Shown: positions 9,824 to 20,079 of the stretch, in pieces | How the letters are laid out: each line of letters starts with the position of its first letter | How positions within the stretch are numbered: position 1 is the stretch's first letter | Source of the DNA: Cyanobacteria bacterium M5B4 | GTDB taxonomy: Bacteria; Cyanobacteriota; Cyanobacteriia; Pseudanabaenales; Pseudanabaenaceae | Assembly (NCBI GenBank): GCA_002861535.1 | Contig: PHFO01000011.1 | Coordinates: 1-34,054 of the forward strand | Direction: 5' to 3' | DNA: 34,054 bases | The notes under the pieces: model-generated | Seen by the model: only the letters and a program-made list of their open reading frames with translations | What the model was told of the DNA's origin: nothing | Databases searched by the model: none | Made by a program: the position numbers and the translations under genes

Positions 9824-10695
9824 GGTTTAAATAATCCTTGGGGACGGAAGAGCAACACTAAAATCATCATGATCAATCCTATCCCCAATTTATACTGCGT
9901 GCCGATACAAAAGGGGATGTTGCTATAACAAATTGTGCCTACTTCCTGGGAAATACCAATGATGGCTGCTCCTAAGATAGCACCGTAGGGATTGCCAATG
10001 CCCCCCAAAATCACGCTGGCAAAGAGGGGCACAATCAAAAACCAACCCAAATTAGGATGGAGGGTAGTCACCACGGCGTAAATGCTCCCCCCCAGGGCTG
10101 TCAACCCCGCCGCCAATATCCATGTCCAGGTAATTACCCGATCGACGGCGATCCCCGCAACCCTAGCCAGTTCAGGATTATCTGCCACTGCCCGCATTGC
10201 CCAGCCGATTTTAGTATTTTGCAATAGATAGTACACTGCCCCGATCGCTGTAATGGCTAAGGCGACCGCCGCCAAGCGATTCGGAGTAATAATCACCCCG
10301 CCCCACTTCATTCCCGGAGAGACCGGCAACCCATAGGACTGGGTCCCAGCCCCCCAAATCAAAATAATGGCATTACGCAACACCAGCGCCAGCCCGATCG
10401 AGGCAATCATCATCGTAGTAGAGGTCGCCCGCTTTTGTCGGAGGGTCTGCCACAGAGTGCGATCGATGACCAGAGCCAAAAGAATCGTCAAACCACAACC
10501 GATCGGGATTGCCAGGGAAAAACCCAGCCAAGGAGTGACCAAAAGGGTGAGATAAGCGCCCCAAGTTAAAAAATCCCCATGGGCAAAGTTGGCAAACTTC
10601 AAAATACCGTAGGTGAGGGTAAGCCCCACTGCTCCCAGCGCCATAATACTGGCAACCGCTACCCCGTCCACCAAAGCCTGCAAAATCTGCTCCAT
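9820..10695 (-). CDS. Branched-chain/neutral amino acid ABC transporter permease, LivH/NatD type
   Basis: ALGAVGLTLTYGILKFANFAHGDFLTWGAYLTLL, MRAVADNPELARVAGI, GGIGNPYGAILGAAIIGISQEVG; multiple hydrophobic segments. Confidence 0.9.
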   Translation of the reverse strand: MEQILQALVDGVAVASIMALGAVGLTLTYGILKFANFAHGDFLTWGAYLTLLVTPWLGFSLAIPIGCGLTILLALVIDRTLWQTLRQKRATSTTMMIASIGLALVLRNAIILIWGAGTQSYGLPVSPGMKWGGVIITPNRLAAVALAITAIGAVYYLLQNTKIGWAMRAVADNPELARVAGIAVDRVITWTWILAAGLTALGGSIYAVVTTLHPNLGWFLIVPLFASVILGGIGNPYGAILGAAIIGISQEVGTICYSNIPFCIGTQYKLGIGLIMMILVLLFRPQGLFKP

Positions 10696-10743
10696 ACCCC
10701 GCCAGAAATAAACGATACTATATTGTGAGCATAGGAAATCATC

Positions 10744-11319
10744 ATGGGCAAGTTAATCATTGCAAGTGGCAACAGGGGGAAAGTACAAGAATTTGAGCAT
10801 TATCTCCAGGAACTAGGACTGGAGTTATTTCCCAAGCCAGACCATATCGAAGTGGAAGAAACTGGAACAACTTTTATTGAGAATGCCCGCCTCAAAGCCT
10901 CTCAAACCGCCCTTGCCGCCCACCATTGGGCTTTAGCCGATGACTCTGGTTTGGCTGTCGATGCCCTCAATGGCGCTCCTGGAGTATATTCTGCCCGCTA
11001 TGGCACCACCGATCGAGAACGCATCGATCGGTTATTGTCAGAATTAGGTCATCGCTCCTCCGCCGCCAAATTTGTCTGTGCTATTGCCGTGGCTAATCCC
11101 CAAGGCACGATCGTGGCAGAGGCAGTGGGTGAATGTACCGGCGAAATTATCCACACCCCCAGAGGCGATCGGGGTTTTGGCTACGACCCGATTTTTTATG
11201 TCCCTGCCTATGGTTTGACATTTGGGGAAATGCCAGCAGAACTAAAAGGACGGATCAGCCATCGCGCCCATGCCCTAGCCGAGCTTTTACCAAAACTCCA
11301 TCACCTAAATTGGTCTTGA
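10744..11319 (+). CDS. rdgB: XTP/dITP diphosphatase, RdgB/HAM1 family
   Basis: LIIASGNRGKVQEFEHYL, WALADDSGLAVDALNGAPGVYSARY, GDRGFGYDPIFYVPAYGLTFGEM. Confidence 0.95.
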   Translation: MGKLIIASGNRGKVQEFEHYLQELGLELFPKPDHIEVEETGTTFIENARLKASQTALAAHHWALADDSGLAVDALNGAPGVYSARYGTTDRERIDRLLSELGHRSSAAKFVCAIAVANPQGTIVAEAVGECTGEIIHTPRGDRGFGYDPIFYVPAYGLTFGEMPAELKGRISHRAHALAELLPKLHHLNWS

Positions 11320-11394
11320 CATCTGCAACCCTCACCCTAGCTCTCTCCCCCAAAGGGAGAGGGGACTAGAAAAAATTGATCTACTTCCCTTCTG

Positions 11395-11420
11395 CCCCTG
11401 TAGGGATGAGGGGAATTTTT
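11395..11420 (+). terminator. Possible intrinsic terminator after rdgB
   Basis: CCCCT...AGGGG hairpin followed by AATTTTT; lies within a dispersed CCCTCACCC/GGGAGAGG-rich intergenic region that also has CTCTCCC-CCAAA-GGGAGAG (11343-11361). Confidence 0.45.
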
Positions 11421-11473
11421 CCTCAGCGTAAGTCGGTTAGCATCCCCTAAAGCATGAGTGAGCATAAAACCAC

Positions 11474-12750
11474 TCAATTACTACTAGGCTTGAGTAAGCC
11501 CAAGGCAACAAAAATGCCGACCACTGCCAAAACTGCCATGGGGTAAAAAACATAGTTATAGGAACCCAAGATATCGCGGATGCGACCAGTTCCTACAGTA
11601 CCCAACAGTGCCCCCACCCCATAAGCAGTAAAGACAATGCCATAATTTTGGGCATAACGATCGGGGTTAAAAAACCGGAGGGTCAAGGTTGGAGCCATGG
11701 CTAACCAGCCCCCCAGACAAAACCAAAACAAGGAAAAAGCAAGCAAATAGGTAAGCACTGCTCCAGTCTTACTGTTTATCATCATCAAACAGGCAATTAA
11801 AATCAAAACATAGGAAAAAATAGCCACATATTTCCCAGCAAACCGATCGCTCAACCAGCCAAACAAGGGACGACTGACCCCATTAAACAGAGCAAATAGG
11901 GAAACACTGGCAGCTGCTACAGGGGGACTAATAGCAATCACTTCTTCTCCCACAGAACTAGAAATGCCAATAGCACTAAGACCAACTAAGCTGCCGATGG
12001 CATAGCACAGCCACAATCCATAAAACGATCGGGTCTGCCATAGACTCTTGCCATTAGCAACAGGCAACCGCTCCGGCTCCCCTCCCTGCTTCTGCCCTGG
12101 ATACCAATCCTGAGGCGGCAACTTCATCCCCTGGGCAAGGACTAAAATAACAAGCATAAAAGCAATACCAAGGAGCAAAAGTGCCGATCGCACTGAATAA
12201 GTAGTGATCAACCAACTTGCCAAGGGAGCTGTAATCAAAGGCGACAGTCCAAACCCCACAATCGTCAGCCCCACCGCCAAACCCTTCCGGTCAGAAACCA
12301 GCGAGCCACCACCACCATGGGCACGCCATAGGTAACACCGAGCCCAGTCCCAGCAATCACCCCATAGGTCAGAACTAGCAACTCAATTCTATGGACAAAA
12401 CTAGACAGAATATAGCCCAGCCCCACAATGATGCCCCCGATCGTTGTCATCCAACGCGGACCAATAAGGGGGATCAAAAAGCCAGCGATCGGCATTAGGA
12501 AGGCATAAACAAACAAACCCACGGTATAGGGCAGCAAGCTGGCAGTAGCACTAATAGCCATTTCATTCTGGAGAGGCGTTCTAAAAATACTCCAACTATA
12601 GACAGTGCCCAAACAAAGCAAAACCAACATCCCCATAATGATCAGGAGCCATCTGCCTACCTCTGCCGGCATACCTAAGACCCTAACTGTAGCTATTTTG
12701 TCCATAGAATGTTGTCTTACTTTTGAATAGTTACTCCCAGAATAAGTCAA
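11474..12750 (-). CDS. MFS transporter (OxlT/oxalate-formate antiporter-like), frameshifted
   Basis: ORF 12265-12750 (VLCLGTVYSWSIFRTPLQNE...VPMVVVARWF) continues in ORF 11474-12280 (AVGLTIVGFGLSPLITAPLASWLI...). Restoring one T gives ARWFSDRKGLAVGLTIVGFG. Confidence 0.85.
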
Positions 12751-12867
12751 GAAATAGTTTCCTTAAACCCTTGAATATTTGCGGGATTCTGGTATTTTAT
12801 GTTCATCATTGCGGCAAAACGCCGCAGGGTTTAGACAAATCCAGTTCGTGAGAGCTTTTTAGGGAGT

Positions 12868-14514
12868 GTGAGGATGTCCATGAGTGTTGAAGATGCCCTG
12901 TTGATTGTAGACGCAGTGCTGCAACAAAAACGTTTGAGTAATGTCCAAGAACTGCTTTTTCGCCAAGCATGGGATGGCAAAACTTATATAGAAATTGCCG
13001 AATCATCGGGATACGATGCCTCCTATATTAGGGATGTAGGCTATAAACTATGGCAGTCCCTTACCAAAGCCTTGGGGGAAAGAGTATCTAAAAATAATCT
13101 GCAAGTAGTATTCCGCCGTCAGTTAGCCCGTTGCACTACCCCTAACCGATCGGGAGCAGCTACAGCTCTATCCCCAGTTGTACCGGAGATGCGTTTTGTG
13201 CCCCCGCCCCAGGATGGCAGATACATTGATTGGGGGAAGGCCCCAGATACGAGTCTTTTCTTTGGGAGAACCAGGGAACTAGAGGAGTTAGAACAGTGGT
13301 TAAGGGATAGTCAGTTGCGCCTAATTGGCATATTTGGCATCGGCGGCATTGGCAAGACGCTGTTTACCATCAAGTTAGCGGAACAAGTCCAAAACGATTT
13401 TACCTATGTAATTTGGCGCTCCCTAAGTCATGCCCCTGCGCCAGAGGAGTTATTACTAGATTTACTCTACTTCTTTAATCAAGGGCAGGAAGTCACTGGG
13501 AGCCTAGACAGTCTCCTATCTTTGCTGATGGCTCATTTACGCCGTCATCGTTGTTTGATCATCCTAGATGGGGTAGAAGCGGTCATGGCGGGGCAAAAGA
13601 CTACAGGGGACTACCTCAGTGGTTATGAAGGGTTTGGGGAAATTTTCCGGCAAATTGGCGAAGTAAAACACCAGAGTTGTTTGCTCCTCAATGGCAGAGA
13701 GAAGCCCGATCAACTGTCCCCCCTCGAAGGAGACACTGTCCGATCGATGCAACTGCAAGGACTAGATGAAGAAGCCCTAAACGCTTTTGCTAAGGGGCTA
13801 TCGGACTCGATCGCGGCAAAAGAACTGATGGAGTTTTACGGGGGCAACCCCATGGCGTTAAAAATTGTCTTCCGATCGATTCAAGAATTGTTTGACGGCA
13901 ATATTTCGGAATTTTTAGCGCAAAATACTCCTGTCTTTAGTAGTATTCGTCATTTACTAGACCAACAGTTCAATCGTCTGTCAGACGTAGAAAGACAGAT
14001 CATGTTTTGGTTGGCAATCAATCAAACTACTGTTTCCCACAAGCAACTACAGTCAGACATTTCCGCCAATGGCAGTGCCACTGGTCTGCTAGAAGCTCTT
14101 TATAGCTTGAAGTGGCGGTCTTTAATTGAAAAACGATCGGAGGGTTTTGCCCTACAACCTGTGGTGATGATGTATGTGTTAGACCATCTAGTGAATGAAG
14201 CCTTTCTTGCTATTACCTCAGGCGACCTGGAGTTTTTATCTAACTACTTGTTACTCCGACCAAGTTCTTCACCACCAGTGAGAGAAAGACAGGTAAGGTT
14301 TATTATGTATCCCCTTGTCTCCCGATTGATTAACAACTTTGCCAATAGAGACTTACTAATTGCCCATGTGAATAGCTTGTTAAGTTCTAATGATCAGGGT
14401 CTGTCTAACTATTGTTTGATGAATCTGCGGTTGTTATTGCAACAACTCCAAATGGAGCCGAGTACAAACAAAAACGATAACGGTATGTCCCATCTGCGGG
14501 TAGCACTATCCTAA
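12868..14514 (+). CDS. STAND/NB-ARC P-loop ATPase with N-terminal HTH-like domain (vMAP-type), no evident WD40 or TPR sensor
   Basis: N-terminal SVEDALLIVDAVLQQKRLSNVQELLFRQAWDGKTYIEIAESSGYDASYIRDVGYKLWQSL; DWGKAPDTSLFFGRTRELEELEQWL; Walker A GIFGIGGIGKT; Walker B-like CLIILDGVEAV; GGNPMALKIV motif. Confidence 0.85.
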   Translation: MRMSMSVEDALLIVDAVLQQKRLSNVQELLFRQAWDGKTYIEIAESSGYDASYIRDVGYKLWQSLTKALGERVSKNNLQVVFRRQLARCTTPNRSGAATALSPVVPEMRFVPPPQDGRYIDWGKAPDTSLFFGRTRELEELEQWLRDSQLRLIGIFGIGGIGKTLFTIKLAEQVQNDFTYVIWRSLSHAPAPEELLLDLLYFFNQGQEVTGSLDSLLSLLMAHLRRHRCLIILDGVEAVMAGQKTTGDYLSGYEGFGEIFRQIGEVKHQSCLLLNGREKPDQLSPLEGDTVRSMQLQGLDEEALNAFAKGLSDSIAAKELMEFYGGNPMALKIVFRSIQELFDGNISEFLAQNTPVFSSIRHLLDQQFNRLSDVERQIMFWLAINQTTVSHKQLQSDISANGSATGLLEALYSLKWRSLIEKRSEGFALQPVVMMYVLDHLVNEAFLAITSGDLEFLSNYLLLRPSSSPPVRERQVRFIMYPLVSRLINNFANRDLLIAHVNSLLSSNDQGLSNYCLMNLRLLLQQLQMEPSTNKNDNGMSHLRVALS

Positions 14515-14771
14515 CTGCGTTTCACGATCGCGGAAGTCTTTGTTACTTTCACGATCGCTGATTTGCTCTTTTCCACTTTTTGAGTGGGAAGGGGTGTCTT
14601 TTTAATTTGTTTACCTGTAACTAGGGTATTGGAAGAGGTTTTCGGTTTACTGCCATATTTACGTTCTATGTCTTGATCAGTAGGATAAATTAAGAAACTA
14701 ACTATGGAAAAGAAGGCGTAGGGCACAATTACGCCAAGGGATACCAGTAGAAGAACGCTTTCAAAATACAT
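14511..14771 (-). CDS. Small single-pass membrane protein with basic C-terminal tail, unknown function
   Basis: 86 aa; N-terminal hydrophobic helix MYFESVLLLVSLGVIVPYAFFSIVSFLIYP then Lys/Thr/Ser-rich tail. Confidence 0.6.
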   Translation of the reverse strand: MYFESVLLLVSLGVIVPYAFFSIVSFLIYPTDQDIERKYGSKPKTSSNTLVTGKQIKKTPLPTQKVEKSKSAIVKVTKTSAIVKRS

Positions 14772-14903
14772 GGCATAGCATTTGGTTAATTAGACTTAGT
14801 CTCATATTATAGCAATAAACTTAGGAATAATGTATTTAATTTAACCCGAGTGTAACAAAGTCTGACTGCCCAACGGGAGAGGGCTGGGGTAAGAAGTATC
14901 AGG

Positions 14904-15761
14904 TTACTTAGGTGCAATCATTCCTGATTTAATATAGGTCTGTCTTACTTCTTGGGCTTGTTTTAACCTGTCTTCTAATTGTTCCCAAGCTTCATCCTCG
15001 ATCGTTTGTCTCAAACTAGATAAAACTTCTTGATAATGATCCAGCGCTGATAGCAGGGCAACGCGATTGAGTTGCGCCATCATTCTACCTAGTTGGGGGT
15101 TACCTCCCCCCACCCTACTGGTATCGGCAAATCCTGAACTTGCTAACTTCTCTCCTAAAATCTTGACCCTGGCTGATGATTCTCGGTTACAGGCTAGATT
15201 TAAGCTGGCACTGACTATAACGGGTAAATGACTAATCCAGGCAACTGCCCGATCGTGCTCTGTGCTGTCACAATAGTAGACCTCCATGCCCACACTGCGC
15301 CACAGTGCGCTGATCTGATCATTGATCTGCCCCACTGGATGGGGTACCACTGCGCAGGGGCGATCGGTAAATAATCCCTTTTGTACCGATTCAATACCAG
15401 AATTTGTATTCCCTGCCATGGGATGGCTGCCGATAAAACGATGCCATAGCTGCTGTCCTGCCTCAACGATCGGGGCTTTGACGGAGCCTACATCAGTTAC
15501 GATCGTTTGGGTAGACAGGTATTTTACTAAAAGACTAAGGCTGGGGATGATCTGCTCGATCGGGGTGCAAATGATCACTACATCTGTATCCTGGGGTAGA
15601 GACTCCCCTAATTGGTAGTAAGCGTCGATTATGCCTCGATCTAGGGCAGTATGACAAGTCCTTTCCCTGCGACTAATGCCCCATACCCAATGCCCCAAGG
15701 CACGCAAGTCCAAGGCCAGGGAGCCGCCAATTAGCCCTAAACCAATAACACCGACTTTCAC
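14904..15761 (-). CDS. tyrA: Prephenate/arogenate dehydrogenase
   Basis: MKVGVIGLGLIGGSLALDLRALGHWVWGISRR, VTDVGSVKAPIVEAGQQLWHRFIGSHPMAGNTNSGIES, ISHLPVIVSASLNLAC. Confidence 0.92.
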   Translation of the reverse strand: MKVGVIGLGLIGGSLALDLRALGHWVWGISRRERTCHTALDRGIIDAYYQLGESLPQDTDVVIICTPIEQIIPSLSLLVKYLSTQTIVTDVGSVKAPIVEAGQQLWHRFIGSHPMAGNTNSGIESVQKGLFTDRPCAVVPHPVGQINDQISALWRSVGMEVYYCDSTEHDRAVAWISHLPVIVSASLNLACNRESSARVKILGEKLASSGFADTSRVGGGNPQLGRMMAQLNRVALLSALDHYQEVLSSLRQTIEDEAWEQLEDRLKQAQEVRQTYIKSGMIAPK

Positions 15762-15998
15762 CTAGAATTTGCTGAGGTCTAATCCTGCCTCGCGGGCAAA
15801 GGTAGAAAGTCCTTTCTTAGATAGGGTTTTAATTGCCTTGGTAGAGAGTTGGAGAGTAACAAATCTCTTCCCTTCTGGCCACCATAGGCGTTTGGGTTGA
15901 AGATTTACTTGCTGCATGCGCTTATGGCATTTGTGGGAAAAAGAAATGCTGACAGCGTTGTTAGCTTTCTTCCCTGTGAGTTGGCAGTGACGACCCAT
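15762..15998 (-). CDS. rpmB: 50S ribosomal protein L28
   Basis: [63 protein letters not shown]. Confidence 0.96.
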   Translation of the reverse strand: MGRHCQLTGKKANNAVSISFSHKCHKRMQQVNLQPKRLWWPEGKRFVTLQLSTKAIKTLSKKGLSTFAREAGLDLSKF

Positions 15999-16086
15999 AA
16001 TAAAATTTTAGTAACGCAAGTTTTTAATGTTAACAGCAGGGAGTAAAGTCAGTCAATAGTTATCTTGCCAAAACAGGAGCGGGAAA

Positions 16087-17634
16087 TTAGAGAAATTGCC
16101 AATTAAAGCTGAAATAGATGCCATTTTGTTGTAAACCTGTCTTGTTAACTCCAGAACTCCCTAAGGGGATGCCATAGTCTAGGCGTATGGTTAATCTTTC
16201 CCCCTGCTGCCAACGCACTCCTAGTCCGACACTGCCAAGCTGATTGGGACTAGGGGTGGCTGAACTATTCCAACCCCAACCGCCATCGGCAAAGGGGACT
16301 AAATGTAGCACACTTTTGCTCTCAGGGAATTGCCCGATCGGTAAGCGTAATTCTGCTGTGACAGCGATACCGTTGTCTGTTAATAAAAAATCCTGGCGGT
16401 AGCCCCGCACCGTTGCTACTCCCCCTAAACCAAATCCCTCAATCGCTACTAGGCTCTGACTTGCCAGTTGCATTTTTGCCCCCAACAATAGCTCAGTGGC
16501 AGGAGCAAGTTGCTGTAGGTATTGGGACTGCCCGCGCCACAGGGCAAAAACAGAATCGCGGGGAAGATCGTTAGCTTCTAGGGCAAAGGGCTGGACTCCC
16601 AGGCTCAACTCCGATCGCAGTCCTAGCACCTCCGTCGCCGTCCGCTGAAAATATTCCTGACTGAATCTTAAAGCCGTTACCCTCGTTCTCCCCTCCTGAT
16701 CTGCTCCTGGGGAAAGGGGAAAAGGAGTAGCTAACAGGGCAGTTTCACTTTCCGAGCGGGTGAAGGCAAGCTCCAGGGCAAACCCCCGATCGGGGGTGGT
16801 ATGGAGGGGCTGGCGGTAGGCAATTTCGTAGGTGCGGACATTTGCCAGAATGTCGAGGGCGGTAAAGGGGGCTTCTAAAATTTGGCTGTTACTGCGGGCA
16901 AACTTAAAGCTGAGAGTGCCGTCGGCAGGGTTGAGGGGCAGGTCATAGCTCAATCTGTAGAGATTACTGCCATCGGTGTTGCTGTAACTGAGAGACAAGG
17001 TGTCGCCAGAACCGCTGATGTTTTGTTCTTGCAGTTTTAGTTGCCGCCGGAACTCCCCTACCCCAGGGGAACGGCTGTTATCGAGGATGAGGCTGCTACT
17101 AAAGCTGGGTGCTTCAGTCAGGGTAATCTCTAGGATGCTCTGCCCCCCGATCGGGCTGGGGGAAAGTTCACTACTAATCGACTGGATGCGGGGATTGAGT
17201 TGCAGTAGTTGCAAAGACTGGAGTAACCGATTTTGGTTGAGAGGAGGGGGCTGATTAACCCGATCGATGATGTACCTGGGATGGAGGCGTTTTAGCCCAT
17301 TGACTTTAATTTCTGCCAAACTTCCTTCTATCACTTGAATCGTGATTGTGTCATTTTGAGGAGTCTGTGCTGGGATGAATGCGCCGCTCGTGGTATAGCC
17401 CCGATCGGTGTAAAGCCGAGTAACGGCTTGGCTGACCTGCTCTAGTTCAGTAAAGGTTAAATCCCGATCGGTAAAGGGGAGGGTGACTAATTGCAATTCC
17501 TCTGGGGAGAACACAGTACTGCCCTCAACTTTGAAGGCTTTCACCCTGATAGTTTCCTCACTCCAGCCCGGCAGACTCAACAATAGACTAACGCAGAGAT
17601 ACCAGAAGCCATAAGTTATCAACTTTCTCCCCAC
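16087..17634 (-). CDS. ShlB/FhaC/HecB-family two-partner secretion outer-membrane transporter (TpsB)
   Basis: Signal-like N-terminus, POTRA region (AVTRLYTDRGYTTSGAFIPAQTPQNDTITIQVIEGSLAEIKVNGLKRL), C-terminal barrel with GFGLGGVATVRGYRQDFLLTDNGIAVTAELRLP (VRGY motif) and terminal aromatic FNWQFL. Confidence 0.88.
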   Translation of the reverse strand: MGRKLITYGFWYLCVSLLLSLPGWSEETIRVKAFKVEGSTVFSPEELQLVTLPFTDRDLTFTELEQVSQAVTRLYTDRGYTTSGAFIPAQTPQNDTITIQVIEGSLAEIKVNGLKRLHPRYIIDRVNQPPPLNQNRLLQSLQLLQLNPRIQSISSELSPSPIGGQSILEITLTEAPSFSSSLILDNSRSPGVGEFRRQLKLQEQNISGSGDTLSLSYSNTDGSNLYRLSYDLPLNPADGTLSFKFARSNSQILEAPFTALDILANVRTYEIAYRQPLHTTPDRGFALELAFTRSESETALLATPFPLSPGADQEGRTRVTALRFSQEYFQRTATEVLGLRSELSLGVQPFALEANDLPRDSVFALWRGQSQYLQQLAPATELLLGAKMQLASQSLVAIEGFGLGGVATVRGYRQDFLLTDNGIAVTAELRLPIGQFPESKSVLHLVPFADGGWGWNSSATPSPNQLGSVGLGVRWQQGERLTIRLDYGIPLGSSGVNKTGLQQNGIYFSFNWQFL

Positions 17635-17732
17635 AATTAGACCCCGATCGTCTTTTTGAGATTATACCGATCGGGGAGGCAAATTTGAAGTTACAGGAAT
17701 TACCCTCTCCCCTCCCTGAACGAAATTCCGCG

Positions 17733-17773
17733 ACGCATTCCCCGTCCTCGTGTAGCAGGGCGGGGTAGTTCAT
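17733..17773 (-). repeat. 41-bp dispersed hairpin repeat, copy B
   Basis: Minus strand ATGAACTACCCCGCCCTGCTACACGAGGACGGGGAATGCGT; matches 1834-1874 (plus) at 39/41 positions by eye. Confidence 0.85.
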
Positions 17774-17779
17774 ATGACT

Positions 17780-20079
17780 TCATCGTTTTTGCAATTCAGT
17801 TATTGATAATTTATACCATCTTTCTAAATCTTGCAGTTCTTCTTCTAGAGTTTTGGTGGAACTAAACCGATCGCATGCATAGCCCAGTTCCCTCAACCCC
17901 GCCACGATCGCCTTGGGACTAACCCACCACTGCTGGCTGACACTCAATAAATCCCAGTTTGGCAGATGATCTTTGATCTTTTGTCTAAGTTGGTCAACAT
18001 CGATCGGAGGCGGACAATTCTGGCAGAGATAGACTTTTTCTGGTCTAGCTACCTTTAATATCCACTGCAGATGATCTAAAGAAGGTGGTAAAGTCCAAAA
18101 CACGATCGTTTGACATTCGCCCTTGGGACGATCGTAAATGACTCGGTCTGCCAGTTCTGTAAAACGATTTTCTGGCCTGTCATAACCATAAATTAAAAGG
18201 GAAGATACTCTTTGTCTGAGTTCTGTAATGTCATACCACTGGGGATAGTCTGATAATAAGGGCGGTTGTCTGTAGGTTAAAGAGAAGTTCCGTATTCCTT
18301 TTAACTCTAACTCAATTTCTATCTCTTCTCTAAACTCTTTCGTCTTCGCACTAAAAACAATATCCACTTGGTCTGCTACGGGATAATACTCACTCCAACG
18401 CCAAGCGATCGCGTTCATTTTTCTACCGTCTCCCCGATCGAGGACAATTTTAAGATGATTGTCTTCTTTGCCAAAGATGCGTTGGTCTACAACTTTAACT
18501 GCTCTGGCGCAAAACAAGGGATCGGGATTGCCAATGCCACAGGGTTGTAATAACTCCAGCTCTGCCAAGTTGGTCAAAGATAAATCCCTTAAACGAATGA
18601 TACTATCTATCTGTAACAGAGGTTTGATATGTTCGGCAAGGATTCCCGATCGATCGGCAAAGGTCGTTAGTCTTTCCGTAAAAGAGGCAAGTTAGCTAAA
18701 GGCATAGAAAAACCCCCCGCCGCTTTGTGACCGCCTCCTTTGCCTCTGATGTCACTGATAAACTCTAACGACTCAAAGACATGAAATTCTGGAATACTTC
18801 TGACAGAAAATCTTACCTCTTGTTTTTCTGTTTCTACACTGCCAATAAAGACAGGAGCGCCAAACTTTTCCACTAATCTCGATGCCACAATGCCGATCAC
18901 GCCGTGATGCCAATGGGTATCGGGGCTGACCTCTTGATCGACAACCACGATCGTTTTATCTTTAGTTAAATCCCAATGTCCTTTATCAATCTTTTCTTGA
19001 ATAAAATTAGAGGCTTCTACTTCAATCTGGGCGCAGAGTTCTTGTCTGGTGATGTTTAGTTGTTCGCATTCCTCTGCTTTTGCCTGAGCTTCTAACCAAT
19101 CTGAGGTGGTGAGTAAATCAATCACAATCTGCGGGTCGCCGATTCTGCCCACGGCGTTGATCCTGGGTCCCAACCGAAACCCGATCGCTTCTGGGCGCAT
19201 TTTGTCTTGTAAATTTAAGCCCGCTTTGTCAATGAGAGCCTGAATGCCCACAATTTCTGAACGGGGCAGCAATTTTAAGCCCTTTTTCACTAACACCCGA
19301 TTGATGCCCGATAACTCCGCTAAATCCGCGATCGTGCCCAGGGTGAATAACTCCAGCAGCGAATTTTCTAACAAATTCCGCTTCCCTAACACTGTCGCCA
19401 ATTCCAACGCCAAAACGTAGGCAACTCCTACCCCCGCGATCGTGGCAAAGGGAGACTGGGGCGCTAAAAACTTCGGATTCAACAACGCCTGGGCAGGGGG
19501 CAACGTCTCCGGGATGTCATGGTGGTCGGTCACAATCACCGTCATACCCAACTGGCGCGCTAGGGCGATCGGTTGGTGGGCACTAATGCCGTTGTCCACC
19601 GTAATAATGACCTTTACTCCTGCCTGGTGCATGTCTTGGACAATGCGATCGTTGATGCCGTAACCTTCCTTCATGCGGCTGGGGATTTCGTAGTCCGCAA
19701 TGCCTCCCAAAATGCGAAAAGTCCGTAACAGGAGGGCGGTACTGGTCATGCCATCTACGTCATAGTCGCCGCAGATAGCAATTTTCTCCTGGTTCCTGAT
19801 CGCCCGCTGCAACCGATCGATGCTGTAGTCTAAACTGCCCCCGATCAAATCCCGCATTTCTACCGGTACCTCCGGTGCTACCTGGCGGAAAGCAACCAAG
19901 GCATCGGGTAACCGATCGAGGTCGGGATAGAGAAACTCCCTATCATTTGCCCCAACACCCCGATTGAGCAACAACTGCCCCATCAAGGGAGAAACCCCCA
20001 ATTGTTCCGCCAACGCCTCAGCTCCTGAGGGATCGGCAGGACTGATCAGCCAACGTTGGGTGGGCAGTGGTTTAGCCAT
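17780..20079 (-). CDS. recJ: Single-stranded-DNA-specific exonuclease RecJ, frameshifted
   Basis: ORF 18667-20079 has DHH motifs (AICGDYDVDGMTSTALL, VIVTDHHDIPETLPPAQALLNPK, HHGVIGIVASRLVEKFGAPVFIG, GKGGGHKAAGGFSM). ORF 17780-18577 continues in another frame (LTNLAELELLQPCGIGNPDPLFCARA). Restoring one G gives PLANLASFTERLTTFADRSGILAEHIKPLLQIDSIIRLRDLSLTNLAELELLQPCGIG. Confidence 0.94.

Noticed and set aside
12868-14514. Multi-gene antiphage defence island around the STAND ATPase
   Set aside because: Neighbours are an MFS transporter, a small membrane protein and tyrA; no nuclease, reverse transcriptase, TIR, helicase or integrase recognised.
17588-17773. ORF MNYPALLHEDGECVAEF... (minus)
   Set aside because: Its N-terminus is the 41-bp dispersed hairpin repeat and it overlaps the TpsB gene start; more likely noncoding repeat read-through than a protein.
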